DNA of 21,054 bases from JAJDIA01 sp031555145 (GTDB lineage Bacteria > Bacteroidota > Bacteroidia > Bacteroidales > Tannerellaceae): contig JAVBUR010000126.1 in the NCBI GenBank assembly GCA_031555145.1, forward strand, positions 1 to 21,054, read 5' to 3'. The notes under the pieces were generated by a model. It had not been told where the DNA came from and did not search any database. It was given only the letters and a program-made list of their open reading frames with translations. Both the position numbers and the translations under genes were made by a program. Below are positions 7,848-14,760 of this stretch, in pieces. Each line of letters opens with the position of its first letter. Positions within the stretch are counted from its first letter, which is position 1.

Positions 7848-7880
7848 AGACTTAATACACAGTGTATTAAGTCTTCTTCT
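7848..7880 (+). terminator. Intrinsic terminator after tRNA-Phe
   Basis: AGACTTAATACAC (7848-7860) is perfectly inverted as GTGTATTAAGTCT (7862-7874), with a T-rich tail of TCTTCT then GTTTT. It starts 8 nt after the tRNA end. Confidence 0.75.
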
Positions 7881-8050
7881 GTTTTATAACATTATGGCAA
7901 AGACACTACGAAAACGCAAAAATATATATGGCCATTTTTTCTCTTTGCTAATTCGTATGCTTTTTTTCTAGCGGAAAAAATGCAAACAAGATGGGCTTTA
8001 ATGTACTGAACTGCTGTGTTTAACTTGCCGACAAACTCGTTTCATTTCCT

Positions 8051-8058
8051 TAATTTTG
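8051..8058 (+). promoter_or_regulatory. -7 box TAATTTTG
   Basis: A TAnnTTTG match with a TTG at 8025-8027, 23 bp upstream (slightly long spacing). It points at an ATG at 8080 that opens only a 15-codon frame, because a T8 run throws it out of frame. Confidence 0.4.
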
Positions 8059-8079
8059 TAATATTAAAAAAGAGGTATT

Positions 8080-8188
8080 ATGAAGCGAGAAATGATGAAT
8101 GTTTTTTTTACATCAGGCAACGAGTGAAACCGGACGAAGCCAAAAAGGCCGCTTTCGGGGCTACATTTTCAGTTGAGAAGGTACCGTT
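8080..8188 (+). pseudogene. Possible small ORF broken at a T8 run
   Basis: An ATG at 8080, 21 bp after a TAATTTTG box, reads 15 codons (MKREMMNVFFTSGNE) and stops at 8125-8127. One extra T in the 8-T run (8102-8109) would join it to a longer open frame encoding YIRQRVKPDEAKKAAFG and beyond. That frame continues into the region antisense to the nitronate monooxygenase, ending at 8291. This suggests a frameshifted remnant or a phase-variable homopolymer, but one T fewer also gives an open frame of about 30 codons, so the evidence is thin. No family is recognised. Confidence 0.25.
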
Positions 8189-9262
8189 TCATCGGCTCCA
8201 GTGTATAAGCGTATTACATTCTTCAACCAATTCCCTAAAGATAATTGCTGCCGGCTTTGCTTGCGCCCACAAGACCGATTGTCCGGCATAAAGCGACGTA
8301 AAATCCTTGTTGTCCTGCTTTTGAGATGCAATCCTTAATAACGAAGTCAGACTGTTTTGTATCGGATATTGTGGGATTGGCAGACCTGAATTTTCGACTT
8401 CCGTGATAAATCGGTTCCTGATGCTTCGTGCCCAACGACCGGAAAAAGAACGGGTAAGAACAGTATCATTATCCGAATGATTACAAACACTTGCTTTGTA
8501 AGAGGGAATAGCAAGGCTTTCGTCACTGGCAAGGAATATGCTGCCCATTTGAATGCCTTTTGCTCCCAATTCAAACGCAGGCATTATTGTTTGCCTGTTG
8601 GCAATTCCTCCTGCCGCAATTACCGACTTTTCTGTATTAACAACAATCTGTGGTAATAAGGACCTTAATCCGATTTGAGGCAGCGGTATGTCAAGGAAAG
8701 TACCCCTGTGCCCGCCCGCTTCAATGCCTTGTGCCACGATGATGTCGATTTTTTTTTCATCAAGTAGTTTGGCTTCTTCAACAGAAGTAGCCGTACCTAT
8801 TAAAACTGTACCATTATTTTTTAATGATTGGATATATTCATCTTTAAGGATGCCGAATGTAAAACTGACTACGGGAATATTTTCCCGTAGTAAAATGTCT
8901 GTTTGTTCCTCATAAGAATAGAACCGAAGTGAATCAATATCCTGCTTTTCGTAAGCAATTCCGTTCTTTTCAGCTATTTCTTGCAAAAAATTCTGCATAC
9001 CGGCAACTAAGGATTTATCCACTTGTGGCATATCATGCACAAACAGGTTGACGGCAAATGGCCGGTTGGTCAGCTTCTTTGTTGCCCGTATCAATTCCAC
9101 TGTTTTTTCAGGAGATAACCCGCCGACAGGAAGCGACCCTAATCCACCTTCATTGGAAATTGCCGCAACCATTTCGGGAGAAGTTATTCCTAGCATGGGC
9201 GCTTGTATTATCGGATAGCCGATTCGCAGTTGCCTCGTCAATTCATTTCCCCAATTATTCAT
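8189..9262 (-). CDS. Nitronate monooxygenase (2-nitropropane dioxygenase-like)
   Basis: An FMN-dependent TIM-barrel oxygenase, expected to oxidise alkyl nitronates such as propionate 3-nitronate to aldehydes or keto acids and nitrite; the cellular role may be detoxification. The 357 residues match the family. Key motifs are PIIQAPMLGI near the N-terminus (FMN site), GTATSVEEA, the catalytic histidine H185 in QGIEAGGHRGT, AAGGIANR (216-223) for phosphate binding, GAKGIQMGSIFLAS, and TRSFSGRWARSIRNRF near the C-terminus. It is a lone minus-strand gene between tRNA-Phe and a hairpin-rich spacer. The sequence is visibly more AT-rich than the sppA-thiL block, which may mean recent acquisition. Some members of the superfamily are enoyl-ACP reductases (FabK), but the AGGHRG context favours the monooxygenase. 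Confidence 0.9.
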   Translation of the reverse strand: MNNWGNELTRQLRIGYPIIQAPMLGITSPEMVAAISNEGGLGSLPVGGLSPEKTVELIRATKKLTNRPFAVNLFVHDMPQVDKSLVAGMQNFLQEIAEKNGIAYEKQDIDSLRFYSYEEQTDILLRENIPVVSFTFGILKDEYIQSLKNNGTVLIGTATSVEEAKLLDEKKIDIIVAQGIEAGGHRGTFLDIPLPQIGLRSLLPQIVVNTEKSVIAAGGIANRQTIMPAFELGAKGIQMGSIFLASDESLAIPSYKASVCNHSDNDTVLTRSFSGRWARSIRNRFITEVENSGLPIPQYPIQNSLTSLLRIASQKQDNKDFTSLYAGQSVLWAQAKPAAIIFRELVEECNTLIHWSR

Positions 9263-9374
9263 AATCTTAATCGCATTTTACATTCTAATATACATAAAAG
9301 ACTCAAAACAAACCTTTGTTTGTGATTTCTTTATCAGTGTTTTGTCCTATACTTCTTTATATCTATAAATATTT

Positions 9375-9418
9375 GCCCCTGCCACCTGTTCAGGCAGGGG
9401 CGTTCTTTTCTATTTTTT
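9375..9418 (+). terminator. Strong + strand terminator without an obvious gene
   Basis: GCCCCTGCC (9375-9383) pairs perfectly with GGCAGGGGC (9393-9401) around a 9-nt loop, followed by GTTCTTTTCTATTTTTTT. The T-tract is on the + side, yet the only gene just upstream is on the minus strand. It may be left over from a lost + strand gene, or may insulate the minus-strand gene's promoter. Confidence 0.75.
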
Positions 9419-9429
9419 TCTTATTCCCG

Positions 9430-9449
9430 TTTCTTCAGTTGAGAAGAAA
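9430..9449. repeat. Small hairpin TTTCTTC/GAAGAAA
   Basis: A perfect 7-bp stem, TTTCTTC (9430-9436) with GAAGAAA (9443-9449), and a 6-nt loop. It directly follows the terminator and precedes the larger structured segment. Confidence 0.5.
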
Positions 9450-9484
9450 TTTATAGTGTGCCAAAAGTTATTTCCCGTCCAACT

Positions 9485-9550
9485 TCGGTTATCTCCCGCT
9501 CATGGCTTCCCAGCCGTTGGAAGGGGCAGAAGCCCCGTGAGAATAACCGA
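9485..9550. other. Structured segment, candidate RNA or element end
   Basis: An outer stem TCGGTTAT (9485-9492) with ATAACCGA (9543-9550) encloses CTCATGG (9499-9505) with CCGTGAG (9535-9541, one G-T pair). Inside are CTTCC (9506-9510) with GGAAG (9519-9523) and the competing hairpin GGGGC-AGAA-GCCCC (9523-9536). The nested pairing is denser than expected by chance in a spacer. TGTCCGA follows at 9552-9558 and again at 9612-9618, and a CACTAGTG palindrome lies at 9606-9613. The identity is unknown: a structured transcript, or a decayed insertion-sequence or attachment end. Confidence 0.4.
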
Positions 9551-9633
9551 TTGTCCGAGAATAATTTTGGGCAGTTTAACGGCAGCATGAGAGCCGATAT
9601 TCTATCACTAGTGTCCGACTAATTTTATTTGAC

Positions 9634-9641
9634 TACTTTTG
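9634..9641 (+). promoter_or_regulatory. -7 box TACTTTTG in the FUSC upstream spacer
   Basis: A TAnnTTTG match 227 bp before the FUSC gene. It could drive that gene through a long leader, or could be the relic promoter of a decayed element. No -33 TTG is seen at normal spacing. Confidence 0.35.
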
Positions 9642-9867
9642 CGTAAGAAGTGCTTATGGGAGGTTTCCTATTATAATGAAGCTGATGCTGAAAATCATGT
9701 AAATGCTCTGAAACGATGCGGTATAGATTCCCAATTGATTCATCTTTTGATATTTATCCCAGTCGGCCTAAACAGGGTGTACTGTTTTAAGCTAAACGAG
9801 GCGATCTTATGGCTTGCAAAATTTTAATTCACTAACGGAATGATAATAGAATCAAATTAGTTGAAAT

Positions 9868-10908
9868 ATGGATATCTTATCGTTCAGGCAGAAGTTTCTA
9901 ACTACTGAGTATCATCTTTCCACGTACGAAAACGCTGCTTTCTCGGCTATCACGGTGGCCCTTTGTCTGCTGATCAGCCACTCATGGCTTTCGGGACTGG
10001 CTGCTGCCGCATTTATCACCGGGGCGCAGAGCGTGACAGGTATCAATAGGCAGGGATCGTTTCGGATTCGGTTGGGTATCGCGGGAAAGACTACGATTAT
10101 CTTATCTATGGCTTCCGTGCTGGGGAGTGTCGCTGCTGCGCCTTACTTGATGGTTGCTATTATTACAGGCATTGTAATGGCTTTCTGCTTTGGATGGTGT
10201 CGACAAGTGTTTCCACTCAACTGGCCGGATGTTATTATCCCTGCTTCGGTACTGTTCTATATAAATTTTGCGGAGAGTAATATCGAAGTGACGACCATTG
10301 GTGCCATACTGGGTTTTGTTTGCGAACTGTTGCTCGGTATGGGCATGTTCATTCGGAAGCAGTATTTCCCGAAGAAAGATTTTGTGCCTGAGAAGGAAGT
10401 GTTTCCTACCCCACCTGCTGAACCCGATACCTATATCTGTGGGTTGAAGAGTTACCTCTTCCTCTATGCCATTGAACTGAGTTTGCTACTGGCCGTGGGT
10501 TTCTTGCTGATTCGCTATACCGACTATCCGCATGCCTACTGGATGCCATTGACGTGTGTGATGGTGTTGAAGGTTGGCCGTCATGGAACGATGCGTCGGG
10601 TACTGGAGCGTACCATCGGTACATTGGTGGGATGTCTGTTGGGAGGTGTCCTGTTATATCTGGAACTGGGTTTCTGGTTCGACGCGCTGGGCATGGTAGT
10701 CTGTACGTTTGTCTGGCTTTGTTTCCTGCGCCGCCGATACGAGATAGGAACTATCTTTATCAACATTTTCGTGTTGCTTTCGATGGGCGGCGCCATGCCT
10801 TTTTCTCCGGAAATTATTTTGGAGCGGATGATTTTTACGGTGATAGCCGGCGTGCTTGTACTCTGTTCATCATTGCTCTTCCTGAGCCGTAAACGATTGC
10901 TGAAATAA
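9868..10908 (+). CDS. FUSC family integral membrane protein
   Basis: An inner-membrane protein of the fusaric acid resistance (FUSC, aromatic acid exporter-like) family, presumed to export small organic acids; the substrate is unknown. The 346 residues split into two hydrophobic halves. The first (about 20-160) has some five membrane segments, then a hydrophilic linker (about 162-188, KKDFVPEKEVFPTPPAEP) leads to a second hydrophobic block (190-340). The family signature lies near 219-255: YWMPLTCVMVLKVGRHGT, then MRRVLERTIGTLVGCLLGG. The protein is shorter than two-domain FUSC pumps such as AaeB, but this compact form is common. It sits 74 bp upstream of ggt on the same strand and may share its transcript. 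Confidence 0.82.
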   Translation: MDILSFRQKFLTTEYHLSTYENAAFSAITVALCLLISHSWLSGLAAAAFITGAQSVTGINRQGSFRIRLGIAGKTTIILSMASVLGSVAAAPYLMVAIITGIVMAFCFGWCRQVFPLNWPDVIIPASVLFYINFAESNIEVTTIGAILGFVCELLLGMGMFIRKQYFPKKDFVPEKEVFPTPPAEPDTYICGLKSYLFLYAIELSLLLAVGFLLIRYTDYPHAYWMPLTCVMVLKVGRHGTMRRVLERTIGTLVGCLLGGVLLYLELGFWFDALGMVVCTFVWLCFLRRRYEIGTIFINIFVLLSMGGAMPFSPEIILERMIFTVIAGVLVLCSSLLFLSRKRLLK

Positions 10909-10982
10909 AACCTGTTTCTTTTTGTTTTAGTTTCATAATGGAGTATATTTACGGCATAACATTCGTAAATTTTTGATCCATT

Positions 10983-12683
10983 ATGAAACGAACCGTATTG
11001 CTATTATTATCTCTTATCACTGTCGTTACGCTAACCGCGCAGGATCGCCGGAGTGGCAAACCCTGGACAACACGTAGTGAAGTTATCGCACAGAATGGCA
11101 TGATATGCTCGTCGCATCCACTAGCTACACAAGTAGGCATTGATGTGTTGAAGAAAGGAGGTACAGCTGCCGATGCCGCTATTGCTGTAAACGCATGTCT
11201 TGGGCTGATGGAGCCTACGGGTTGCGGGGTCGGTGGTGATTTATTTGCCATCGTTTGGGACGCCAAAACAGGCAAGCTATACGGACTCAATGCCAGCGGT
11301 ACCGCTCCCAAGAATCTTACATTGCAATATTTCAAAGATAAAGGTATGGATGTGATACCTCCGTACGGACCGCTTCCGGTAAGTGTTCCGGGTTGTGTGG
11401 ACGGATGGTTTCAGTTGCATGGCAAGTTTGGAAAGCTACCTATGGCCGATATATTGCAACCAGCCATAAACTATGCCGAAAAAGGTTTTCCGCTTACAGA
11501 AGTTATCGCTCCTGCATTTCGGTCTTCTGTAGAGCGTTTTTCCACGATGTATCCGAATGTGAAGGAAACGTATGCTCCAAATGGCGAGCAATGGAAGAAA
11601 GGCGATATCTTTCGTAATCCTATGCTGGCCAATACACTCAAAACTATAGCCAAGAAGGGGTGTGATGGGTTCTACAAAGGCAGTATCGCACATACTATTG
11701 CCGACTTTATCCAAGCGCAGGGCGGTTTTCTCAGTTACGATGATCTGGCGAATTATACATCGGAATGGATTGAACCGGTCACTGTCAACTACCGCGGTTA
11801 CGATGTGTGGGAACTGCCACCTAATGGACAAGGAATAGCAGCTCTGCAAATGCTCGCTATTCTGGAGGCATACGATATGAAATCGTATGGTTTCGGGTCG
11901 CCTGAACACATACATTATTTTGTGGAAGCCAAGAAGCTCGCTTTCGAGGATCGGGCCAAATACTATGCGGATCCGCGCTTTGCCAACATTCCGGTGGAAA
12001 CACTGCTTTCCAAATCTTATGCAGACGAACGCCGCAAGCTAATTAGTGATAGACGGGCTTCACGAGAACCACAGGCAGGCGTTATCGCTGATACCGACAA
12101 TACGATCTATTTGACTGTCGCCGATAAGGAGGGTAATATGGTATCGTTTATCCAAAGCAACTACCGGGGGATGGGAAGCGGCATGGTTCCTCCCGAACTG
12201 GGCTTCATGTTGCAGGATCGTGGTGAGTTATTTTCGCTGGACGAGAAAGCCGCCAATGTCTTTGCTCCTGGTAAGCGTCCGTTCCATACCATTATCCCCG
12301 CCTTCATCACCAAAGACGGCAAGCCTTTCTTAAGCTATGGCGTAATGGGTGGCGATTATCAGCCACTGGGGCATGTGCTCATCGCTATGAATATCATTGA
12401 CTTCGGAATGAACGTCCAGGAAGCGGGAGACGCCCCACGTATCGACCACTTGGGCTCATCACAGCCTACAGGAGAAGTTCTTGATCGTACCGGAGGCGAA
12501 GTTGTGCTGGAAAACGGCTTCTCAACGGAAACCATACGACGACTGTTGGGGATGGGACATAAGGTGACGTACGGATTCGGGAGTGCCTACGGCGGATATC
12601 AAGGTATCATGTACGATGCAGAACGTCGTATTTATCTGGGTGCATCTGAGAGTCGCAAGGATGGTTGTGCCATGGGATATTAG
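10983..12683 (+). CDS. ggt: Gamma-glutamyltransferase (periplasmic)
   Basis: Transfers or hydrolyses the gamma-glutamyl group of glutathione and similar peptides. It is exported by an N-terminal signal peptide (MKRTVLLLLSLITVVTLTAQ, with cleavage near residue 19-20). The 566 residues are normal for the proenzyme. Self-cleavage should occur before T374 in DNTIYLTVADKEGN, which aligns with the catalytic Thr of TTHYSVVDKDGN in E. coli, giving large (about 20-373) and small (374-566) subunits. The large-subunit signature SSHPLATQVGIDVLKKGGTA and the small-subunit GVMGGDYQPLGH (Gly-Gly oxyanion site near 456-457) are present. The His after the second Thr of the E. coli motif is absent, as in many bacterial paralogues, so glutathione may not be the true substrate. 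Upstream is the FUSC gene; downstream is a convergent acetyltransferase. Confidence 0.94.
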   Translation: MKRTVLLLLSLITVVTLTAQDRRSGKPWTTRSEVIAQNGMICSSHPLATQVGIDVLKKGGTAADAAIAVNACLGLMEPTGCGVGGDLFAIVWDAKTGKLYGLNASGTAPKNLTLQYFKDKGMDVIPPYGPLPVSVPGCVDGWFQLHGKFGKLPMADILQPAINYAEKGFPLTEVIAPAFRSSVERFSTMYPNVKETYAPNGEQWKKGDIFRNPMLANTLKTIAKKGCDGFYKGSIAHTIADFIQAQGGFLSYDDLANYTSEWIEPVTVNYRGYDVWELPPNGQGIAALQMLAILEAYDMKSYGFGSPEHIHYFVEAKKLAFEDRAKYYADPRFANIPVETLLSKSYADERRKLISDRRASREPQAGVIADTDNTIYLTVADKEGNMVSFIQSNYRGMGSGMVPPELGFMLQDRGELFSLDEKAANVFAPGKRPFHTIIPAFITKDGKPFLSYGVMGGDYQPLGHVLIAMNIIDFGMNVQEAGDAPRIDHLGSSQPTGEVLDRTGGEVVLENGFSTETIRRLLGMGHKVTYGFGSAYGGYQGIMYDAERRIYLGASESRKDGCAMGY

Positions 12684-12708
12684 AGGCCAGCCAGCAGTAT
12701 CCTTTTTT
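12675..12708 (+). terminator. Weak terminator overlapping the ggt stop
   Basis: GGATA (12675-12679) pairs with TATCC (12698-12702) and is followed by TTTTTT (12703-12708). The stem is only 5 bp with an 18-nt loop, so this is a tentative call between two convergent genes. Confidence 0.3.
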
Positions 12709-12709
12709 C

Positions 12710-13219
12710 TTATATTCTCTCCGTTTCATCTTTCCAGAGTGCATAAATAAGTTCATCCATATAATCCCCGTGCTTGAACAACGCGTTTTTCAGTCGCGCT
12801 TCACAAACAAAGCCCGCTTTCTCCAGTACCCGGTGTGATGCCGGATTGGTAGAAAACGGCCGGGCAAATATCCGGGAAATCGCAAACGCCTTAAACCCAT
12901 ACTCAACCGTTTCCCTGATTGCCCGGGTGATGATTTCGTAACCCCAGAAGGGTTCTGCCAGCCAGTAGCCCAATTCCGCATTCTTTTCGTGAATATCCGA
13001 TTGCGGAAAAATACCAATGGAACCAACAGCCTCTCCGTTCACATCGATAGCAAAAATGCCAGGATTCACTGATGCCATTGACAAGAATTCCCGCCCGTCT
13101 TCTTCGGTATAAGGGTGAGGAAACCCATTTGTCAGAAACTTGGCAATATTGTAGTTATTGGCATATTTTATCAAACTCGCCAAGTCTGATTTTCTGAACT
13201 TTCGTAATGTAAACTCCAT
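12710..13219 (-). CDS. GNAT family N-acetyltransferase (RimJ/RimL-like)
   Basis: A cytoplasmic acetyl-CoA-dependent acetyltransferase of 169 residues, single domain. The fold runs from LRKFRKSDL at the N-terminus through AELGYWLAEPFWG (81-93) to SRIFARPFSTNPASHRVLEKAGF (about 115-137), which is typical of the RimJ/RimL and small-molecule branch. In the acetyl-CoA loop the usual W-G-x-G reads W92-G93-Y94-E95, a Glu in place of the second glycine, which may weaken or alter cofactor binding. The substrate is unknown. It starts 26 bp after the HAD phosphatase stop on the same strand, so the two are probably co-transcribed, and it converges on ggt. Confidence 0.9.
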   Translation of the reverse strand: MEFTLRKFRKSDLASLIKYANNYNIAKFLTNGFPHPYTEEDGREFLSMASVNPGIFAIDVNGEAVGSIGIFPQSDIHEKNAELGYWLAEPFWGYEIITRAIRETVEYGFKAFAISRIFARPFSTNPASHRVLEKAGFVCEARLKNALFKHGDYMDELIYALWKDETERI

Positions 13220-13245
13220 ATGCAGTTCTCTTTGTTTGTTTTGGT

Positions 13246-13908
13246 TTATTGCCCAATACGCAACAATTTTCCCAGTTTTTCGACACTCTCCACGATATAA
13301 GTTGCTCCGGCTTCTGTTAACTCCTTCCGGTCGCCATACCCATACAACACGCCGATCGAATCAATCCCTGTTTCCCGTGCCCCCAGTATGTCATGTTTTC
13401 GGTCACCAATCATTACCACTTTCTCTAAATCCGTTATATGATTGGATTCTAGTACATACTGTATCACTTCGGCCTTGTGCGTACGCAAACCACCCAACTC
13501 ACTTCCACCTGCAAAAGCGAACTGCTTGTCTATCCCGAAATACGCCAATATTTGTTTTGCAAATACCTCCGGCTTTGAAGTTGCCAGCATCAGGGTATAG
13601 CAACCCTTTCCGTTCAACTTTTCAAGTAACTCACTTATCCCGTCATACAACCTGTTTTCGAACATACCTTTCTCTGCAAACCGCTCGTGATACTTCTTTG
13701 TTGCTACTTCTATTTGTTCGTCCGAAAAATGATAGAACTCCCTAAACGACTCTTTCAATGGCGGCCCGATAAACGGGTATAACTCCGTCAAGTCCTTCAC
13801 ATAAATATCAAAATGTTCAAGCGCATAGGCCACACATTTCGTAATCCCCTCCATCGAATCGGTAAGCGTCCCGTCGAGGTCAAACAACAAATACTGATAC
13901 TCTTTCAT
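13246..13908 (-). CDS. HAD superfamily phosphatase (subfamily IA, phosphoglycolate phosphatase-like)
   Basis: A magnesium-dependent phosphomonoesterase of 220 residues. Motif I is DLDGT with D10 and D12, motif II is T110-S111 in LATSKPE, motif III is K145, and motif IV is GDRKHD with D169 and D173, so all catalytic positions are intact. The alpha-helical cap between residues 15 and 85 is the IA type (C1 cap). Sequence features resemble Gph and PgpB-like enzymes or 5'-nucleotidases, but the substrate cannot be assigned. It lies between the flavoprotein gene (60-bp gap) and the acetyltransferase (26-bp gap) on the minus strand. Confidence 0.9.
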   Translation of the reverse strand: MKEYQYLLFDLDGTLTDSMEGITKCVAYALEHFDIYVKDLTELYPFIGPPLKESFREFYHFSDEQIEVATKKYHERFAEKGMFENRLYDGISELLEKLNGKGCYTLMLATSKPEVFAKQILAYFGIDKQFAFAGGSELGGLRTHKAEVIQYVLESNHITDLEKVVMIGDRKHDILGARETGIDSIGVLYGYGDRKELTEAGATYIVESVEKLGKLLRIGQ

Positions 13909-13968
13909 ATTGTATATAACATCTAATCTTACTCAATTTGCAAAATGTAAGCACAAACAATCGCTTTG

Positions 13969-14586
13969 TTAGCGAATAAAACTGGTGATTTTCCGCTCTT
14001 CTTCCGGTTCCGGTCGGGGTATGCCGCCTTGTTCGATATTTTGTAACAACCAAGCCATGTTCCGTCCGAGCGTACGCATTGTCTGCAATCCTTCCTCGTC
14101 TTGCATCGCTTCACCTTGTTTTCGTCCGTGTACACTATTCCAGTACTGCGAAGAAACTACCGGCATATGTGAGATGGTAAAATATTTGTTCAGCCGATCG
14201 AACGTGGCACTGGCGCCACCCCGCCGACAGACGGCTACCGATGCCGCCGGTTTATACTGCAACCGTTCCGGGCAGGAATAAAACACCCGGTCGAGCAGCG
14301 CACACAACGATCCGTTAGGTCCGGCATAATAGACCGGTGAACCTACCACCAGCCCGCTGGCTGTTTCCAGTTTCTCCCTTACTTCGTTGTATAACACATC
14401 CTGGAATACGCACCGGTCCAGCCCATCGCATTTGTTGCATGCCGTACACCCCTGTACTGCTTTCTTGCCGATATGTACGATCTCCACTTCGATACCATAC
14501 TCCTTCAAGGCACCTGCCACTTCCGACAGTGCAATGAATGTATTCCCCTCTTTATGGGGACTCCCATTTATTAATAAAACTTTCAT
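13969..14586 (-). CDS. Flavodoxin-family iron-sulfur flavoprotein (NADPH-dependent FMN reductase fold)
   Basis: A cytoplasmic FMN protein of 205 residues that probably shuttles electrons or reduces quinones or other small acceptors. The N-terminal LLINGSPHKEGNT binds the FMN phosphate and VVGSPVYYAGPNG (80-92) is the second FMN loop. The cysteine motif C47-x2-C50-x2-C53-x5-C59 fits the compact [4Fe-4S] site of Isf-type flavoproteins, which favours an iron-sulfur flavoprotein over a plain oxidoreductase. Anaerobe-type redox role is inference. It heads a minus-strand group with the phosphatase and the acetyltransferase, with TATCTTTA at 14603-14610 just upstream. Confidence 0.88.
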   Translation of the reverse strand: MKVLLINGSPHKEGNTFIALSEVAGALKEYGIEVEIVHIGKKAVQGCTACNKCDGLDRCVFQDVLYNEVREKLETASGLVVGSPVYYAGPNGSLCALLDRVFYSCPERLQYKPAASVAVCRRGGASATFDRLNKYFTISHMPVVSSQYWNSVHGRKQGEAMQDEEGLQTMRTLGRNMAWLLQNIEQGGIPRPEPEEERKITSFIR

Positions 14587-14602
14587 AAGCTAAATTTTCC
14601 TG

Positions 14603-14610
14603 TAAAGATA
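14603..14610 (-). promoter_or_regulatory. Probable -7 box TATCTTTA, minus strand
   Basis: Read on the minus strand this is TATCTTTA, one base off TAnnTTTG, 16 bp before the flavoprotein start codon. No convincing -33 element is seen. Confidence 0.4.
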
Positions 14611-14640
14611 CACTTTCCCGGATAAATTCATTATTTTTAC

Positions 14641-14695
14641 AGGAGTGAACCAAAACCATTGCGAACCAGAACAGGTTTCATTTTTAGTTCACCTC
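14641..14695. promoter_or_regulatory. Inverted and direct repeats upstream of otsAB
   Basis: GTGAAC (14645-14650) is inverted as GTTCAC (14687-14692). Between them GAACCAAAAC (14647-14656) recurs as GAACCAGAAC (14663-14672) with a 16-bp period. This could be an operator between the divergent flavoprotein and trehalose genes; the regulator is unknown. Confidence 0.35.
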
Positions 14696-14728
14696 GTGTA
14701 TTGCACTCGTTCAATCAGAACTTAACCT

Positions 14729-14744
14729 ATCGAAGCTTTTCGAT
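14729..14744. promoter_or_regulatory. ATCGAA-GCTT-TTCGAT dyad before otsAB
   Basis: A perfect 6-bp inverted repeat around GCTT, ending 16 bp before the otsAB ATG. It may be an operator overlapping the promoter or a leader hairpin that masks the start. Confidence 0.35.
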
Positions 14745-14760
14745 ATAATGTATTTACCTT

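Noticed and set aside
9639..9827. A 62-codon + strand frame before the FUSC gene
   Set aside because: Its start would be a TTG lying within the TACTTTTG box itself, and the product is not recognised. It may be a degenerate element, but a gene call is not supported.
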